From Acidobacteriota bacterium (lineage in GTDB: Bacteria > Acidobacteriota > Terriglobia > Terriglobales > Acidobacteriaceae), in contig JAKAAZ010000079.1 in the NCBI GenBank assembly GCA_021802085.1, forward strand, positions 1-14,582: a DNA stretch of 14,582 nucleotides. The letters run 5' to 3'. Numbering within the stretch: the stretch's first letter is position 1; the number at the start of each line of letters is the position of its first letter. The notes below the pieces were generated by a model, which saw nothing but the letters and a program-made list of their open reading frames with translations, searched no databases and was not told where the DNA came from. Made by a program: the position numbers and the translations under genes. Of this stretch, positions 7,648 to 13,828 are shown one piece after another.

Positions 7648-8598
7648 TTATTTTGTAACGACGACGGGATCCTGATGCAATGCGTCCGCATCCGAATCTT
7701 TCCGTCCTGTGAGTGGAAAAGTGGCGCTCAGCCATTCCTCGGTATGTTGGCGTACTGCCGCCCGGCCTGGCCGGTTTGCAAACGAGTGATGGGCGCCATC
7801 CGCCACTTGTACCGAAACCTGCCCCTTGCGTCCTGCCAACTCTACAACATGCTGGATGTAATCGAATTCACCGATCCGCGATCTCGTGCCGGCACGCTTA
7901 CGGCCCGACGCCTTCAGGATCAGGATCGGCAGGCCTATCGATGCCAGCTTCTTCCAGCAGCGAAGGAGAGGGAAATTCGCATTCGCCGGAGGCCTGTTTC
8001 CGCGAATCGACAAACAAAGCTCTTTCGAACGATCGTAGATTGGAGTCAAAAGTCCGTCGAGATGGCACCGCAAAACCCATGTATGCAACTGTCGCCGAAA
8101 CTTCGAGAGCTTGGTTGCCGGCAAGTAAAAAAGAGGATCCATCAGGATCAAGCCCCTACACTCTTTGCTGTCGGCTGCCGCATAGATGGCGGAAACTGTC
8201 CCTGTGCAATGTCCCACGATGACAATGCCACTCAGATTGAAGCGCGCTACGAGTTCGTCTATCGCGACGGAAACTATTGAGGCATACCGCCCTGCGTTAA
8301 TAAATTCTAGCGACTCGGTTGGAGGATCTCCGTCGGAATCCCCGAATCCAGGCAGATCCAGTCGAATCGACGGATAACCGCGCTCCGCAAACGCGTCTGC
8401 CCAATACACTGCCGAATCTCCATTTGCGGCTCTCGTCGCAGACAGGCCGGTTAGAAACAACAACCCAACGCGATCTCGATCGATCGAACTCTCGTGTGCA
8501 ACGGAGATTTCATCGCAAGCCTTGTGATAAGTCCCTCGAATAATGCCATCGGGCCGCTCCAGCACAACTAACTCGCGAGTCTCAATGGTTTCCTTCAT
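7648..8598 (-). CDS. Alpha/beta-hydrolase with Cys nucleophile ('exosortase-associated hydrolase 1'-like)
   Basis: This 316-residue alpha/beta-hydrolase has the oxyanion-side LFLTGLS (48-53), the RLDLPGFGDSDG strand-turn (79-90), a nucleophile elbow VGHCTG that places Cys131 where Ser is usual, and a C-terminal VADGAHHSFANRP supplying His270/271. Cys at this position is seen in some hydrolases and acyltransferases and, as I recall it, in the exosortase-A-associated hydrolase 1 family. With the adjacent ACP it could act as a thioesterase or acyltransferase that releases or transfers the ACP-bound product. The start overlaps the upstream hydrolase stop as ATGA, with GAAAGGG as ribosome binding site. 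No signal peptide is visible, so it is probably cytoplasmic. The family link is from remembered motifs, not from a search. Confidence 0.82.
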   Translation of the reverse strand: MKETIETRELVVLERPDGIIRGTYHKACDEISVAHESSIDRDRVGLLFLTGLSATRAANGDSAVYWADAFAERGYPSIRLDLPGFGDSDGDPPTESLEFINAGRYASIVSVAIDELVARFNLSGIVIVGHCTGTVSAIYAAADSKECRGLILMDPLFYLPATKLSKFRRQLHTWVLRCHLDGLLTPIYDRSKELCLSIRGNRPPANANFPLLRCWKKLASIGLPILILKASGRKRAGTRSRIGEFDYIQHVVELAGRKGQVSVQVADGAHHSFANRPGRAAVRQHTEEWLSATFPLTGRKDSDADALHQDPVVVTK

Positions 8599-9413
8599 GG
8601 CGCCCTTTCGATGGGTAGTGCGAACGTCCCAGCGACCCAGTTGAAAGTGTCTGAGTATAGCGAGCTAAGGTCTTTCACTTCCCCGTACCTCAGGTACGGC
8701 ATCGTCAGACAAACCGCATCCTTGCCAAATCTCACGCACTTGACGGGTTTCTTGTATGCTTCGCCAGCTAGGCTTCCATCTGCCATGTCCGCAGGCAGGT
8801 CGAAATGAAAAGAATCGCGCCAGAGACGCCCCGACCATCGATATCCTTGCACTTCGATCGAAGAACCTTGCTCCAGTTCCCTGATGTATGCAGAGACAGA
8901 TTTCCGGTTCTCAGGCGACTCGTAGAGTTGTTCCAGCCCCGACCAGCGCAGTAGGGTCGAGCGCAGCACCTGGTTTGCGTTCACAGGCGGAGACCAAAGC
9001 AGCAAAGCGTCCCCCATGCCTTCCTGAAAGCACTTGCCAGCGAGAATCGCGCCAAGTTCGAGTCCATGCAGCAGGAGCGGCAGACGTGGAGACCGACCCA
9101 GTATCCATTCGGCAAGAAGATGGACATCTTGGCTCCAGTCCTCAAAACTCATTTCTTCAAAAATGCCCGTACTCTCACCGGTGCCACGATAGTCGAAGCG
9201 AAGGACCTCAATCCGCCCCGCCGCCAGGTAGCGGGCCCAGCGGACCCAAGAGTGATAGGAGAAATGCCTTTCCGACGCAAGTGCGCCAACCAGCAGGACC
9301 CGAGCCACCGGGTCCGTCACTGGATGCAGCACAGTGTAGACGTGCGCACCCGGAACCGCGAAGTATCTGGCCCGTTCCGGCAATCCATGTTTTGATGGAC
9401 ACTGCGTCTGCAC
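8595..9413 (-). CDS. Alpha/beta-hydrolase-fold protein lacking the nucleophile ('hydrolase 2'-like)
   Basis: This 272-residue alpha/beta-hydrolase-fold protein has the early LLVGALASERHFSYHSW block (about 40-56), RFDYRGTGESTG (72-83) and the elbow LHGLELGAIL. The elbow carries Glu119 instead of Ser, Cys or Asp at the nucleophile position. The exosortase-A-associated hydrolase 2 family also has a non-standard elbow there (a GLRLG-type motif, from memory), which supports the kinship and suggests a non-hydrolytic or structural role. The start is GTG with a good GAGAGGAG ribosome binding site nine bases before it. It lies 22 bases after the diiron-enzyme gene and ends in an ATGA overlap with hydrolase 1, so the two hydrolases are probably made together. 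No signal peptide is seen. Confidence 0.78.
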   Translation of the reverse strand: MQTQCPSKHGLPERARYFAVPGAHVYTVLHPVTDPVARVLLVGALASERHFSYHSWVRWARYLAAGRIEVLRFDYRGTGESTGIFEEMSFEDWSQDVHLLAEWILGRSPRLPLLLHGLELGAILAGKCFQEGMGDALLLWSPPVNANQVLRSTLLRWSGLEQLYESPENRKSVSAYIRELEQGSSIEVQGYRWSGRLWRDSFHFDLPADMADGSLAGEAYKKPVKCVRFGKDAVCLTMPYLRYGEVKDLSSLYSDTFNWVAGTFALPIERAP

Positions 9414-9422
9414 TTGCGATTT

Positions 9423-9430
9423 CTCCTCTC
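9423..9430 (-). promoter_or_regulatory. Ribosome binding site supporting a GTG start
   Basis: On the minus strand GAGAGGAG lies nine bases before the GTG at 9413. It decides the GTG start of the Glu-elbow hydrolase, since no ATG is available nearby in frame. Confidence 0.7.
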
Positions 9431-9435
9431 AAAAA

Positions 9436-10113
9436 TCAGGCCTTGACGGCTTCTGGATGTCCAAAAACGATTGTCTGGATCAATGTACGAAGAAGATACA
9501 CGCCCTCAAAAATATCCTGCTCCGGATCAGGTTGGTTGACGGCCATCTCCGCTGCGAGTGCGCGGAAAAGCCCCTCGGTGTGTTCAATGTCGCACACTCC
9601 ATGCACATCCGTGTACTCCAACTCAGTCGAGCCCTCAGCTTTGGCAAGGTCCGCCAGATACCTCATAAACCTCTGAATGAATCCTTCGAAGAAGGCCATC
9701 GTTAAGACCGACTGCACGCCCAAGAGTCGCCCCAGAAATAGGCGAACATTGGTCAAGTCTTCGTGAACCGCAAGCGCGTCCGTGTCTGTAGGAAAAGCCT
9801 GCGCTGCAATCGCAAACCTCCGCATCATCGCCGGATGCGCATCGCGCACTTCCTCGTGCAGATTTTCCAGCAGGATGGGGCGCGCGTCTTCGGAGTGAAC
9901 GGAGAGAAGGGTGGCGGTCATCCAATAGATAAAATTTCCTTCCAGGACGGCGGTATACCTGGCAATGATTCCCCGCCGTTCTGCGCTGGTCAAACCGTTC
10001 GGGTCAGGCAACGAACCGATGAATCCGTCGATCATGCTGTTGATGTTCCGTCTGATTGAGCCGTCGACTACGTGATTCTCCTGCTGTTGGGTTGTGAGTA
10101 ACGATGCGTTCAT
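9436..10113 (-). CDS. Haem-oxygenase-fold diiron oxidase candidate (iron-containing redox enzyme family)
   Basis: This 225-residue mostly helical protein matches the iron-containing redox/haem-oxygenase-like diiron oxidase group, which includes UndA, BesC and SznF-type enzymes. A plausible full ligand set is visible: ENLHEEVRDAHP (83-94, Glu87 or Glu88 with His93), Glu143 in AFFEGFIQRF, and the HGVCDIEH segment supplying His171, Asp175 and His178. The H-x3-D-x2-H spacing is the main reason for the assignment. Such enzymes use dioxygen for desaturation, C-C cleavage, decarboxylation or N-oxygenation of amino acids or fatty acids. It heads the metabolic cluster, and its ATG overlaps the stop of a 59-codon small ORF. 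A TenA/PqqC-like cofactor-independent role is the alternative, but it would not explain the metal-ligand pattern. The substrate is unknown. Confidence 0.78.
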   Translation of the reverse strand: MNASLLTTQQQENHVVDGSIRRNINSMIDGFIGSLPDPNGLTSAERRGIIARYTAVLEGNFIYWMTATLLSVHSEDARPILLENLHEEVRDAHPAMMRRFAIAAQAFPTDTDALAVHEDLTNVRLFLGRLLGVQSVLTMAFFEGFIQRFMRYLADLAKAEGSTELEYTDVHGVCDIEHTEGLFRALAAEMAVNQPDPEQDIFEGVYLLRTLIQTIVFGHPEAVKA

Positions 10114-10289
10114 GGTTTACCCTTTCGCTCGGTTTGAAATTTTACAAACGATTGAAACACGGCAGATTGCTGGATCGCGTCAGACGTCGGCTTCCATTGC
10201 ACGTTGCTGACCATCCTTTGAATTTGGCCCGTGAACTTCGCATGTACGTCTCCTAACCCGGCGGCGGAATCGCCAATCGGCCGGTTCAT
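10110..10289 (-). CDS. Possible 59-codon small gene between nusG-like and oxidase genes
   Basis: An ATG at 10289 overlaps the NusG-like stop as ATGA. The frame stays open to a TGA at 10110 that overlaps the oxidase ATG as ATGA, filling the 172-base gap exactly. The predicted 59-residue peptide is basic and Gln-rich, with no Cys and no membrane segment. It starts MNRPIGDSAAGLGDVHAKF, has a likely helical middle (SDAIQQSAVFQSFVKFQ) and ends in TERKGKP. I do not recognise it. There is no clear ribosome binding site, so translation would depend on coupling to the upstream gene. Caution: any ATGA makes such an overlap automatically, and this frame is also open back through the NusG-like gene, so the openness is only modest evidence. 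It could be a small accessory protein or simply spacer. Confidence 0.38.
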   Translation of the reverse strand: MNRPIGDSAAGLGDVHAKFTGQIQRMVSNVQWKPTSDAIQQSAVFQSFVKFQTERKGKP

Positions 10290-10894
10290 GCACAACGTGA
10301 TATTGGGTGGACTCTCTCGGCCCCGTTGGATTGCCCGGCCATGAATACTGTCGCCACATCCCGTGCGGCGACAAGTTCCACATCCGAAGCATCGATTTCT
10401 ACTGCCACTGACTGCGCGAGCATGTTCACAGAAACAACCAGACGGTACAAATTCTTGTTGCGAAGCAGAATCCCTTCGATGCCCTCCAGGCAGCCGCGTG
10501 TCACTCGTACCCGCTCGCCGCACTTCAGGAACTGGTGCGGTTCTACCCGAGTAGGCTTCGCAACGATGTTCCGAATCGCCTGGATCTCTGTTTCCGGAAT
10601 GAGTGCCACACGCTCCCCGCTGGTTAGAATCATGTGAACCCCGGGAGTCGTCACCGCCTCCAGTCGTCGATCGAATCTTCCCCGGACGAACACATAGCAA
10701 GGAAATAGCGGCAGAGAAAGCGTCTTGCTTCGGTCTTTCCAGCGCCGCGTGGATTCATAGAGCGGCAGAAATACCTCGAAGCCTTTTGCCGACAGCATCT
10801 CTGTCACCGACTTCTCGTGTTGGTGACGGGTATAGAGCACCCACCAGCCCAGATCTTCACCGACTCCAAGGTCGACATTCTGTGAACTCAGCAT
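10286..10894 (-). CDS. NusG-family specialised antiterminator (UpxY/RfaH-like)
   Basis: This 202-residue NusG paralogue has an N-terminal NGN domain beginning WWVLYTRHQHEKSV (17-30) and continuing through FEVFLPLYESTRRWKDR (39-55) and FPCYVFVRGRF (64-74). A C-terminal KOW domain spans about 126-152 (GERVRVTRGCLEGIEGIL). Proteins of this type bind RNA polymerase paused at a leader element and let it read through long surface-polysaccharide or secondary-metabolite operons. The housekeeping NusG would sit beside secE and rplK; here the neighbours are FemAB-like proteins, a nucleotide-sugar dehydrogenase and a biosynthetic cluster. It is preceded by a 292-base leader with an ops-like hairpin and followed by the metabolic genes, which are its likely targets. 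Tail residues 175-202 are not conserved NusG sequence. The start ATG has AAGGAAAGG about ten bases upstream. Confidence 0.93.
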   Translation of the reverse strand: MLSSQNVDLGVGEDLGWWVLYTRHQHEKSVTEMLSAKGFEVFLPLYESTRRWKDRSKTLSLPLFPCYVFVRGRFDRRLEAVTTPGVHMILTSGERVALIPETEIQAIRNIVAKPTRVEPHQFLKCGERVRVTRGCLEGIEGILLRNKNLYRLVVSVNMLAQSVAVEIDASDVELVAARDVATVFMAGQSNGAERVHPISRCA

Positions 10895-11186
10895 CCCGCT
10901 TTGCCTTTCCTTACGATGGGCAGTCGCGCTTCTCGGTAGTCGAGAGACATAGCTTCGCTCTGTGGGTTACATCCCTCGTTCTCTCCTATGGCTCAGACTT
11001 CGAGCGCTTTTACCATGACCTCAGGGCTGCAGCACACTTTCGACTTACACAATACCGAGCAATCGTCCGGCCATTTCCACGACGTCTACCGTCGTCTTGC
11101 AGGCAATTGCTCAACACAGTTCATCTTTTCTGGTACCGTCGGCGCATGATTCTTCGTCGCATCCAGTTGATTCTTTCCGGCGCTCG
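10895..11186 (-). promoter_or_regulatory. Leader region upstream of the NusG-like gene
   Basis: These 292 bases between the second FemAB-like gene and the NusG-like gene hold no convincing ORF. On the minus strand they contain nested inverted repeats (11057-11112) and then about 160 bases to the start codon. I could not pick a sigma-70 promoter with confidence. The position and structure fit a 5' leader carrying an antiterminator recruitment site. Confidence 0.4.
11057..11112 (-). repeat. Nested inverted repeats with ops-like core
   Basis: The outer arms are GAGCAAT (11112 to 11106 read on the minus strand) and ATTGCTC (11063 to 11057). The inner arms are ACGACG and CGTCGT (11095-11090 and 11084-11079) around a GTAGA loop, giving ACGACGGTAGACGTCGT. 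The inner hairpin contains GACGGTAG, seven of eight bases of the first part of the E. coli ops element (GGCGGTAG); the following bases (ACGT against CGTG) do not match well. No T-run follows, so it is not an intrinsic terminator. Confidence 0.45.
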
Positions 11187-12560
11187 TCAAACCCGTTTCC
11201 CGATTCGAGCGATCCGCATTCTCTCGCTAAGATAGCCGCACCCGCGTTGGCCCAGACGAGCAACGTGGATCTTTCCCTTGCTCCGACCCATTCGCCACCT
11301 CTTGGAAAAGGAATCTCGTGCTTTCTCAGCCCAATCCTTCTTTCGCCGTCTCACGTACTTCAAGAACCGGTACGTCTCGAATCCAGCGACTCTCAAAGTT
11401 CCCAGAATCGACGGCCGCAACATCGTGACATTCGCCACCTCGACCGCCTGAGTCGCAAACTCTCGCTTGTATTCATCCTCTCCTTCGCCAAAGTTTAGCT
11501 TTCCTGGATGATTGTGTTGTATCAAGTCCTCAATGGTCAGCAACAGAATGACCGTACCTGGGGAAAACTTCGCCATCGATTGGTCGTAGCCGGTAGAGCT
11601 GCCGTAATAGTATCCGCCCCCTTGGAATCCGAGCTTATAGGCACAGGGCTGCGGGCCACACCACAGGAGATACGAACGGAGGAGTCCGCGTTTCGCCAGA
11701 TCAGTAAGATGTGCTTTCCATGCGGGTGTTTCTTTGATCAGGTAATCCGCCTTCGCCGCCTGCCAGGAGGCCTGCGCGACCTGGCCCCCGGCTCGTAGAA
11801 ACTCCGGCACGTCCTCCGGCGCGCTGATCCGCTGAAGTCGAAGTTCTCCCTTCTCTCGCAACCGCGCGCATTCCGGGGACGCGGTGCATGCCGAGCAACG
11901 CCAGAGTCTGTGCTCCCCCTGCTCCCGCAGCAACTTCACGCGGCGTTTCAAGTTCCCCCGGTGCTTCGAATCGAACCTCGCCGCCAGGTATTCATCGAAT
12001 GATTGCGGCAGATCCACGATGTACATCTTGAGCTGGTCGTGGACGTGAACAAGGCCAGCCTGCGACGATTGCACTGCCTTCCAACACAGACTTTCCGTAG
12101 ACAACAGGCGGAAATGAATGGCGTCCACATCGTCGAATGTTTGGAAGATCGTCTCGAACAGCGACTCATACGCCTCTTCCTGCGTCAGGCCTTCTCCCCC
12201 AAGAAGCTGTGCGGTCCTGAACCGCGTGCGCCAAAGCTTGAGATCAAATTCCTGTTTCCCCAGCAATAAGGGAACGATGGCTGTGATCGTCCCATCGTTT
12301 TCGACGACGGCAATTCGTAACTCCTCGCGTTTTGTCTTGTGCTTGTTCTCAAACCATTCCGGAGATTGAAACAGCGCGCTGGGATTCGCGCTGGCAGCCA
12401 TCAATCGCCGCCACGCCTCCTGCACCCGCGGGGCATTCCATTCGCGCTCTGTCGAAAGGAATCGGACAGTTGGCTTCGCTCGGTCGGACTCGCCATTGAC
12501 CACCGGAAGGCGGCCCCCAGTTTCAGAGATGGCCACAGCATTTTGCAGGCGTTCGCTCAT
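11187..12560 (-). CDS. FemAB/BioF2-like N-acyltransferase, second copy
   Basis: This 457-residue protein, counted from ATG 12560, belongs to the GNAT-type BioF2/FemAB-like group often found in exopolysaccharide loci. Such proteins are thought to transfer acyl or aminoacyl groups to envelope sugars or peptides. Visible blocks are TERE-WNAPRVQEAW (38-50), SALFQSPEWFENK (61-73), AARFDSKHRGNLKRRVKLL (193-211) and GFQGGGYYYGSSTGYDQ followed by the SPGT-VILLLTIEDL and LNFGEGEDEYKREFA core. A Cys-rich stretch (Cys222, 225, 231) sits between two similar segments, LREQGEHRL and LREKGELRL. It has a basic tail about 30 residues longer than the first copy. The start is set by an ATGA overlap with the upstream paralogue and AAGGAAGG as ribosome binding site. 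The open frame upstream of 12560 overlaps the first copy and is not used. Substrate unknown. Confidence 0.88.
   Translation of the reverse strand: MSERLQNAVAISETGGRLPVVNGESDRAKPTVRFLSTEREWNAPRVQEAWRRLMAASANPSALFQSPEWFENKHKTKREELRIAVVENDGTITAIVPLLLGKQEFDLKLWRTRFRTAQLLGGEGLTQEEAYESLFETIFQTFDDVDAIHFRLLSTESLCWKAVQSSQAGLVHVHDQLKMYIVDLPQSFDEYLAARFDSKHRGNLKRRVKLLREQGEHRLWRCSACTASPECARLREKGELRLQRISAPEDVPEFLRAGGQVAQASWQAAKADYLIKETPAWKAHLTDLAKRGLLRSYLLWCGPQPCAYKLGFQGGGYYYGSSTGYDQSMAKFSPGTVILLLTIEDLIQHNHPGKLNFGEGEDEYKREFATQAVEVANVTMLRPSILGTLRVAGFETYRFLKYVRRRKKDWAEKARDSFSKRWRMGRSKGKIHVARLGQRGCGYLSERMRIARIGKRV
11837..11943 (-). repeat. Near-identical block shared by the two FemAB-like paralogues (copy in second gene)
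   Basis: This block aligns without gaps to 13102-13208, with three mismatches that I count in 107 bases. It includes an identical run of 57 bases (11887-11943 against 13152-13208). Flanking parts of the two genes are visibly more diverged. It encodes the Cys-rich segment and carries inverted arms GAAGTT/AACTTC (11840-11845 and 11932-11937) and ACCGCG/CGCGGT (11861-11866 and 11880-11885). Confidence 0.8.
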
Positions 12561-13828
12561 GTCGCCTTCCTTGAGAAAAGAAGTCTTTTCGCCGCCGAAA
12601 CGCCTCGGTTTCGTCGCATCTCTCCCAGAAACCGATAGAACCAGAATCCAGCGACTCTCAGACCGCCCATGATCGACCGCCGCAGTATCGTGACATTCCT
12701 CACTTCTGCCGCCTCGGTCGCAAACCTTCGCTTGTATTCGTTCTCTCCGCCGCCAAAATTGAATTTCTCCGGACGGTCGTGTTGCATCAGGTCCTCCAGT
12801 AGCAACAGCAACATGACCGTTCCCGGGGAAAACTTCGCCATGGATTGGTCGTAGCCGATCGAGTAGGCCTGATAGCACCCTCCACCTTGAAACCCCAGCG
12901 CATACGCGCATGGCGCCGGGCCGCACCACAAGAGATAGGAACGAAGGAGTCCCTGGGTTGCCAAGTCGCTCAGATGCGCGTTCCATTCCGGCGTTTCCTT
13001 GACCAACCATTCCGCCTCTCTTGCTTGCCAGGAAGCCTGCGCGACCTGGCCCCCTGCGTGGAGAAACTCCGGTATGTCCTCCGGTGCGCTGATCCGTTGC
13101 AGTCGAAGTTCTCCCTTCTCCCGCAACCGCGCGCATTCCGGGGCCGCGGTACATGCCGAGCAACGCCAGAGTCTGTGCTCCCCCTGCTCCCGCAGCAACT
13201 TCACGCGGTGTTTCAAATTCCTGCGATGGGACGAGTCGAACCGTGCCGAGAGGTATGCATCGAGGGTTGGCGGCAGATTCACGAGGTACATCTTTAGCCG
13301 GTCGTGGACTTGAACAAACCCCGCCCGCGACGATTGCACGGCCTTCCAGCAAGGACTTTCCGTGGACAATAGCCGGAAGTGAATGCCTGCCACATCGAAG
13401 GTCCGAAAAATCGCCTTGAACAGTAGCTCATACCCCTCCTGTCGCTGCGTCAAGCCTTCTCCGCCGAGAAGCTGCGCGGTCCGAAATCGCATCCGGTAAA
13501 ATTTTAGATAAAATTCCTGTTGCCCCAGCAGGAAGGGTGCAATGGCGATGATCTTGGCGTCGTTTTCCACCACCGCGACTCGTAGTTCCTCCCCTTTTGT
13601 CTTGCGCTTGTTCTCGTACCACTCCGGCGTCGAGAAAAGCGCGTTGGGATTAGTCGTTTCTGTCAGCAACTGGTGCCATGCTTGCTGCACCAACGGCGCA
13701 TTCCATTCCCGCTCTGTCTCAAGAAACCGGATCGTCGTGGTCACCGTCGGCTTCGATTTGGCATTCTTCGCCGAAGCGGCACCCGCAAGTCCGCGAACGG
13801 TACCTTCATGGCGCACAGGATCGCTCAT
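12557..13828 (-). CDS. FemAB/BioF2-like N-acyltransferase, first copy
   Basis: This 423-residue paralogue of the following gene shares the same block order: TEREWNAPLVQQAWHQL (38-54), NALFSTPEWYENK (62-74), SARFDSSHRRNLKHRVKLL (194-212), GFQGGGCYQAYSIGYDQ (312-328), SPGTVMLLLLLEDL (334-347) and FNFGGGENEYKRRFA (356-370). The last part is the conserved BioF2/GNAT acyl-binding core. It contains the same Cys-x2-Cys-x5-Cys stretch (223, 226, 232) flanked by LREQGEHRL and LREKGELRL. The start ATG has an excellent GAGGAGGG site six bases upstream, and the stop overlaps the second copy as ATGA, so both are co-translated. It probably modifies an envelope polysaccharide or lipid-linked intermediate; related FemAB proteins also accompany exosortase-type EPS loci. 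No signal peptide is seen, so action is expected in the cytoplasm. Confidence 0.88.
   Translation of the reverse strand: MSDPVRHEGTVRGLAGAASAKNAKSKPTVTTTIRFLETEREWNAPLVQQAWHQLLTETTNPNALFSTPEWYENKRKTKGEELRVAVVENDAKIIAIAPFLLGQQEFYLKFYRMRFRTAQLLGGEGLTQRQEGYELLFKAIFRTFDVAGIHFRLLSTESPCWKAVQSSRAGFVQVHDRLKMYLVNLPPTLDAYLSARFDSSHRRNLKHRVKLLREQGEHRLWRCSACTAAPECARLREKGELRLQRISAPEDIPEFLHAGGQVAQASWQAREAEWLVKETPEWNAHLSDLATQGLLRSYLLWCGPAPCAYALGFQGGGCYQAYSIGYDQSMAKFSPGTVMLLLLLEDLMQHDRPEKFNFGGGENEYKRRFATEAAEVRNVTILRRSIMGGLRVAGFWFYRFLGEMRRNRGVSAAKRLLFSRKAT
13102..13208 (-). repeat. Near-identical block shared by the two FemAB-like paralogues (copy in first gene)
   Basis: This is the partner of 11837-11943, at a constant offset of 1265 bases. 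The inverted arms are kept: GAAGTT/AACTTC at 13105-13110 and 13197-13202, and ACCGCG/CGCGGT at 13126-13131 and 13145-13150. Confidence 0.8.

Noticed and set aside
11079..11095. Inner leader hairpin as an intrinsic terminator for the FemAB-like pair
   Set aside because: The stem is only six base pairs and no T-run follows on the minus strand; an antiterminator element fits better.
12561..13352. Upstream extension of the second FemAB-like gene to a 721-codon protein
   Set aside because: The extension runs out of frame through the first FemAB-like gene, is low-complexity Gly/Arg-rich, and the ATG at 12560 has a good ribosome binding site and ATGA coupling.
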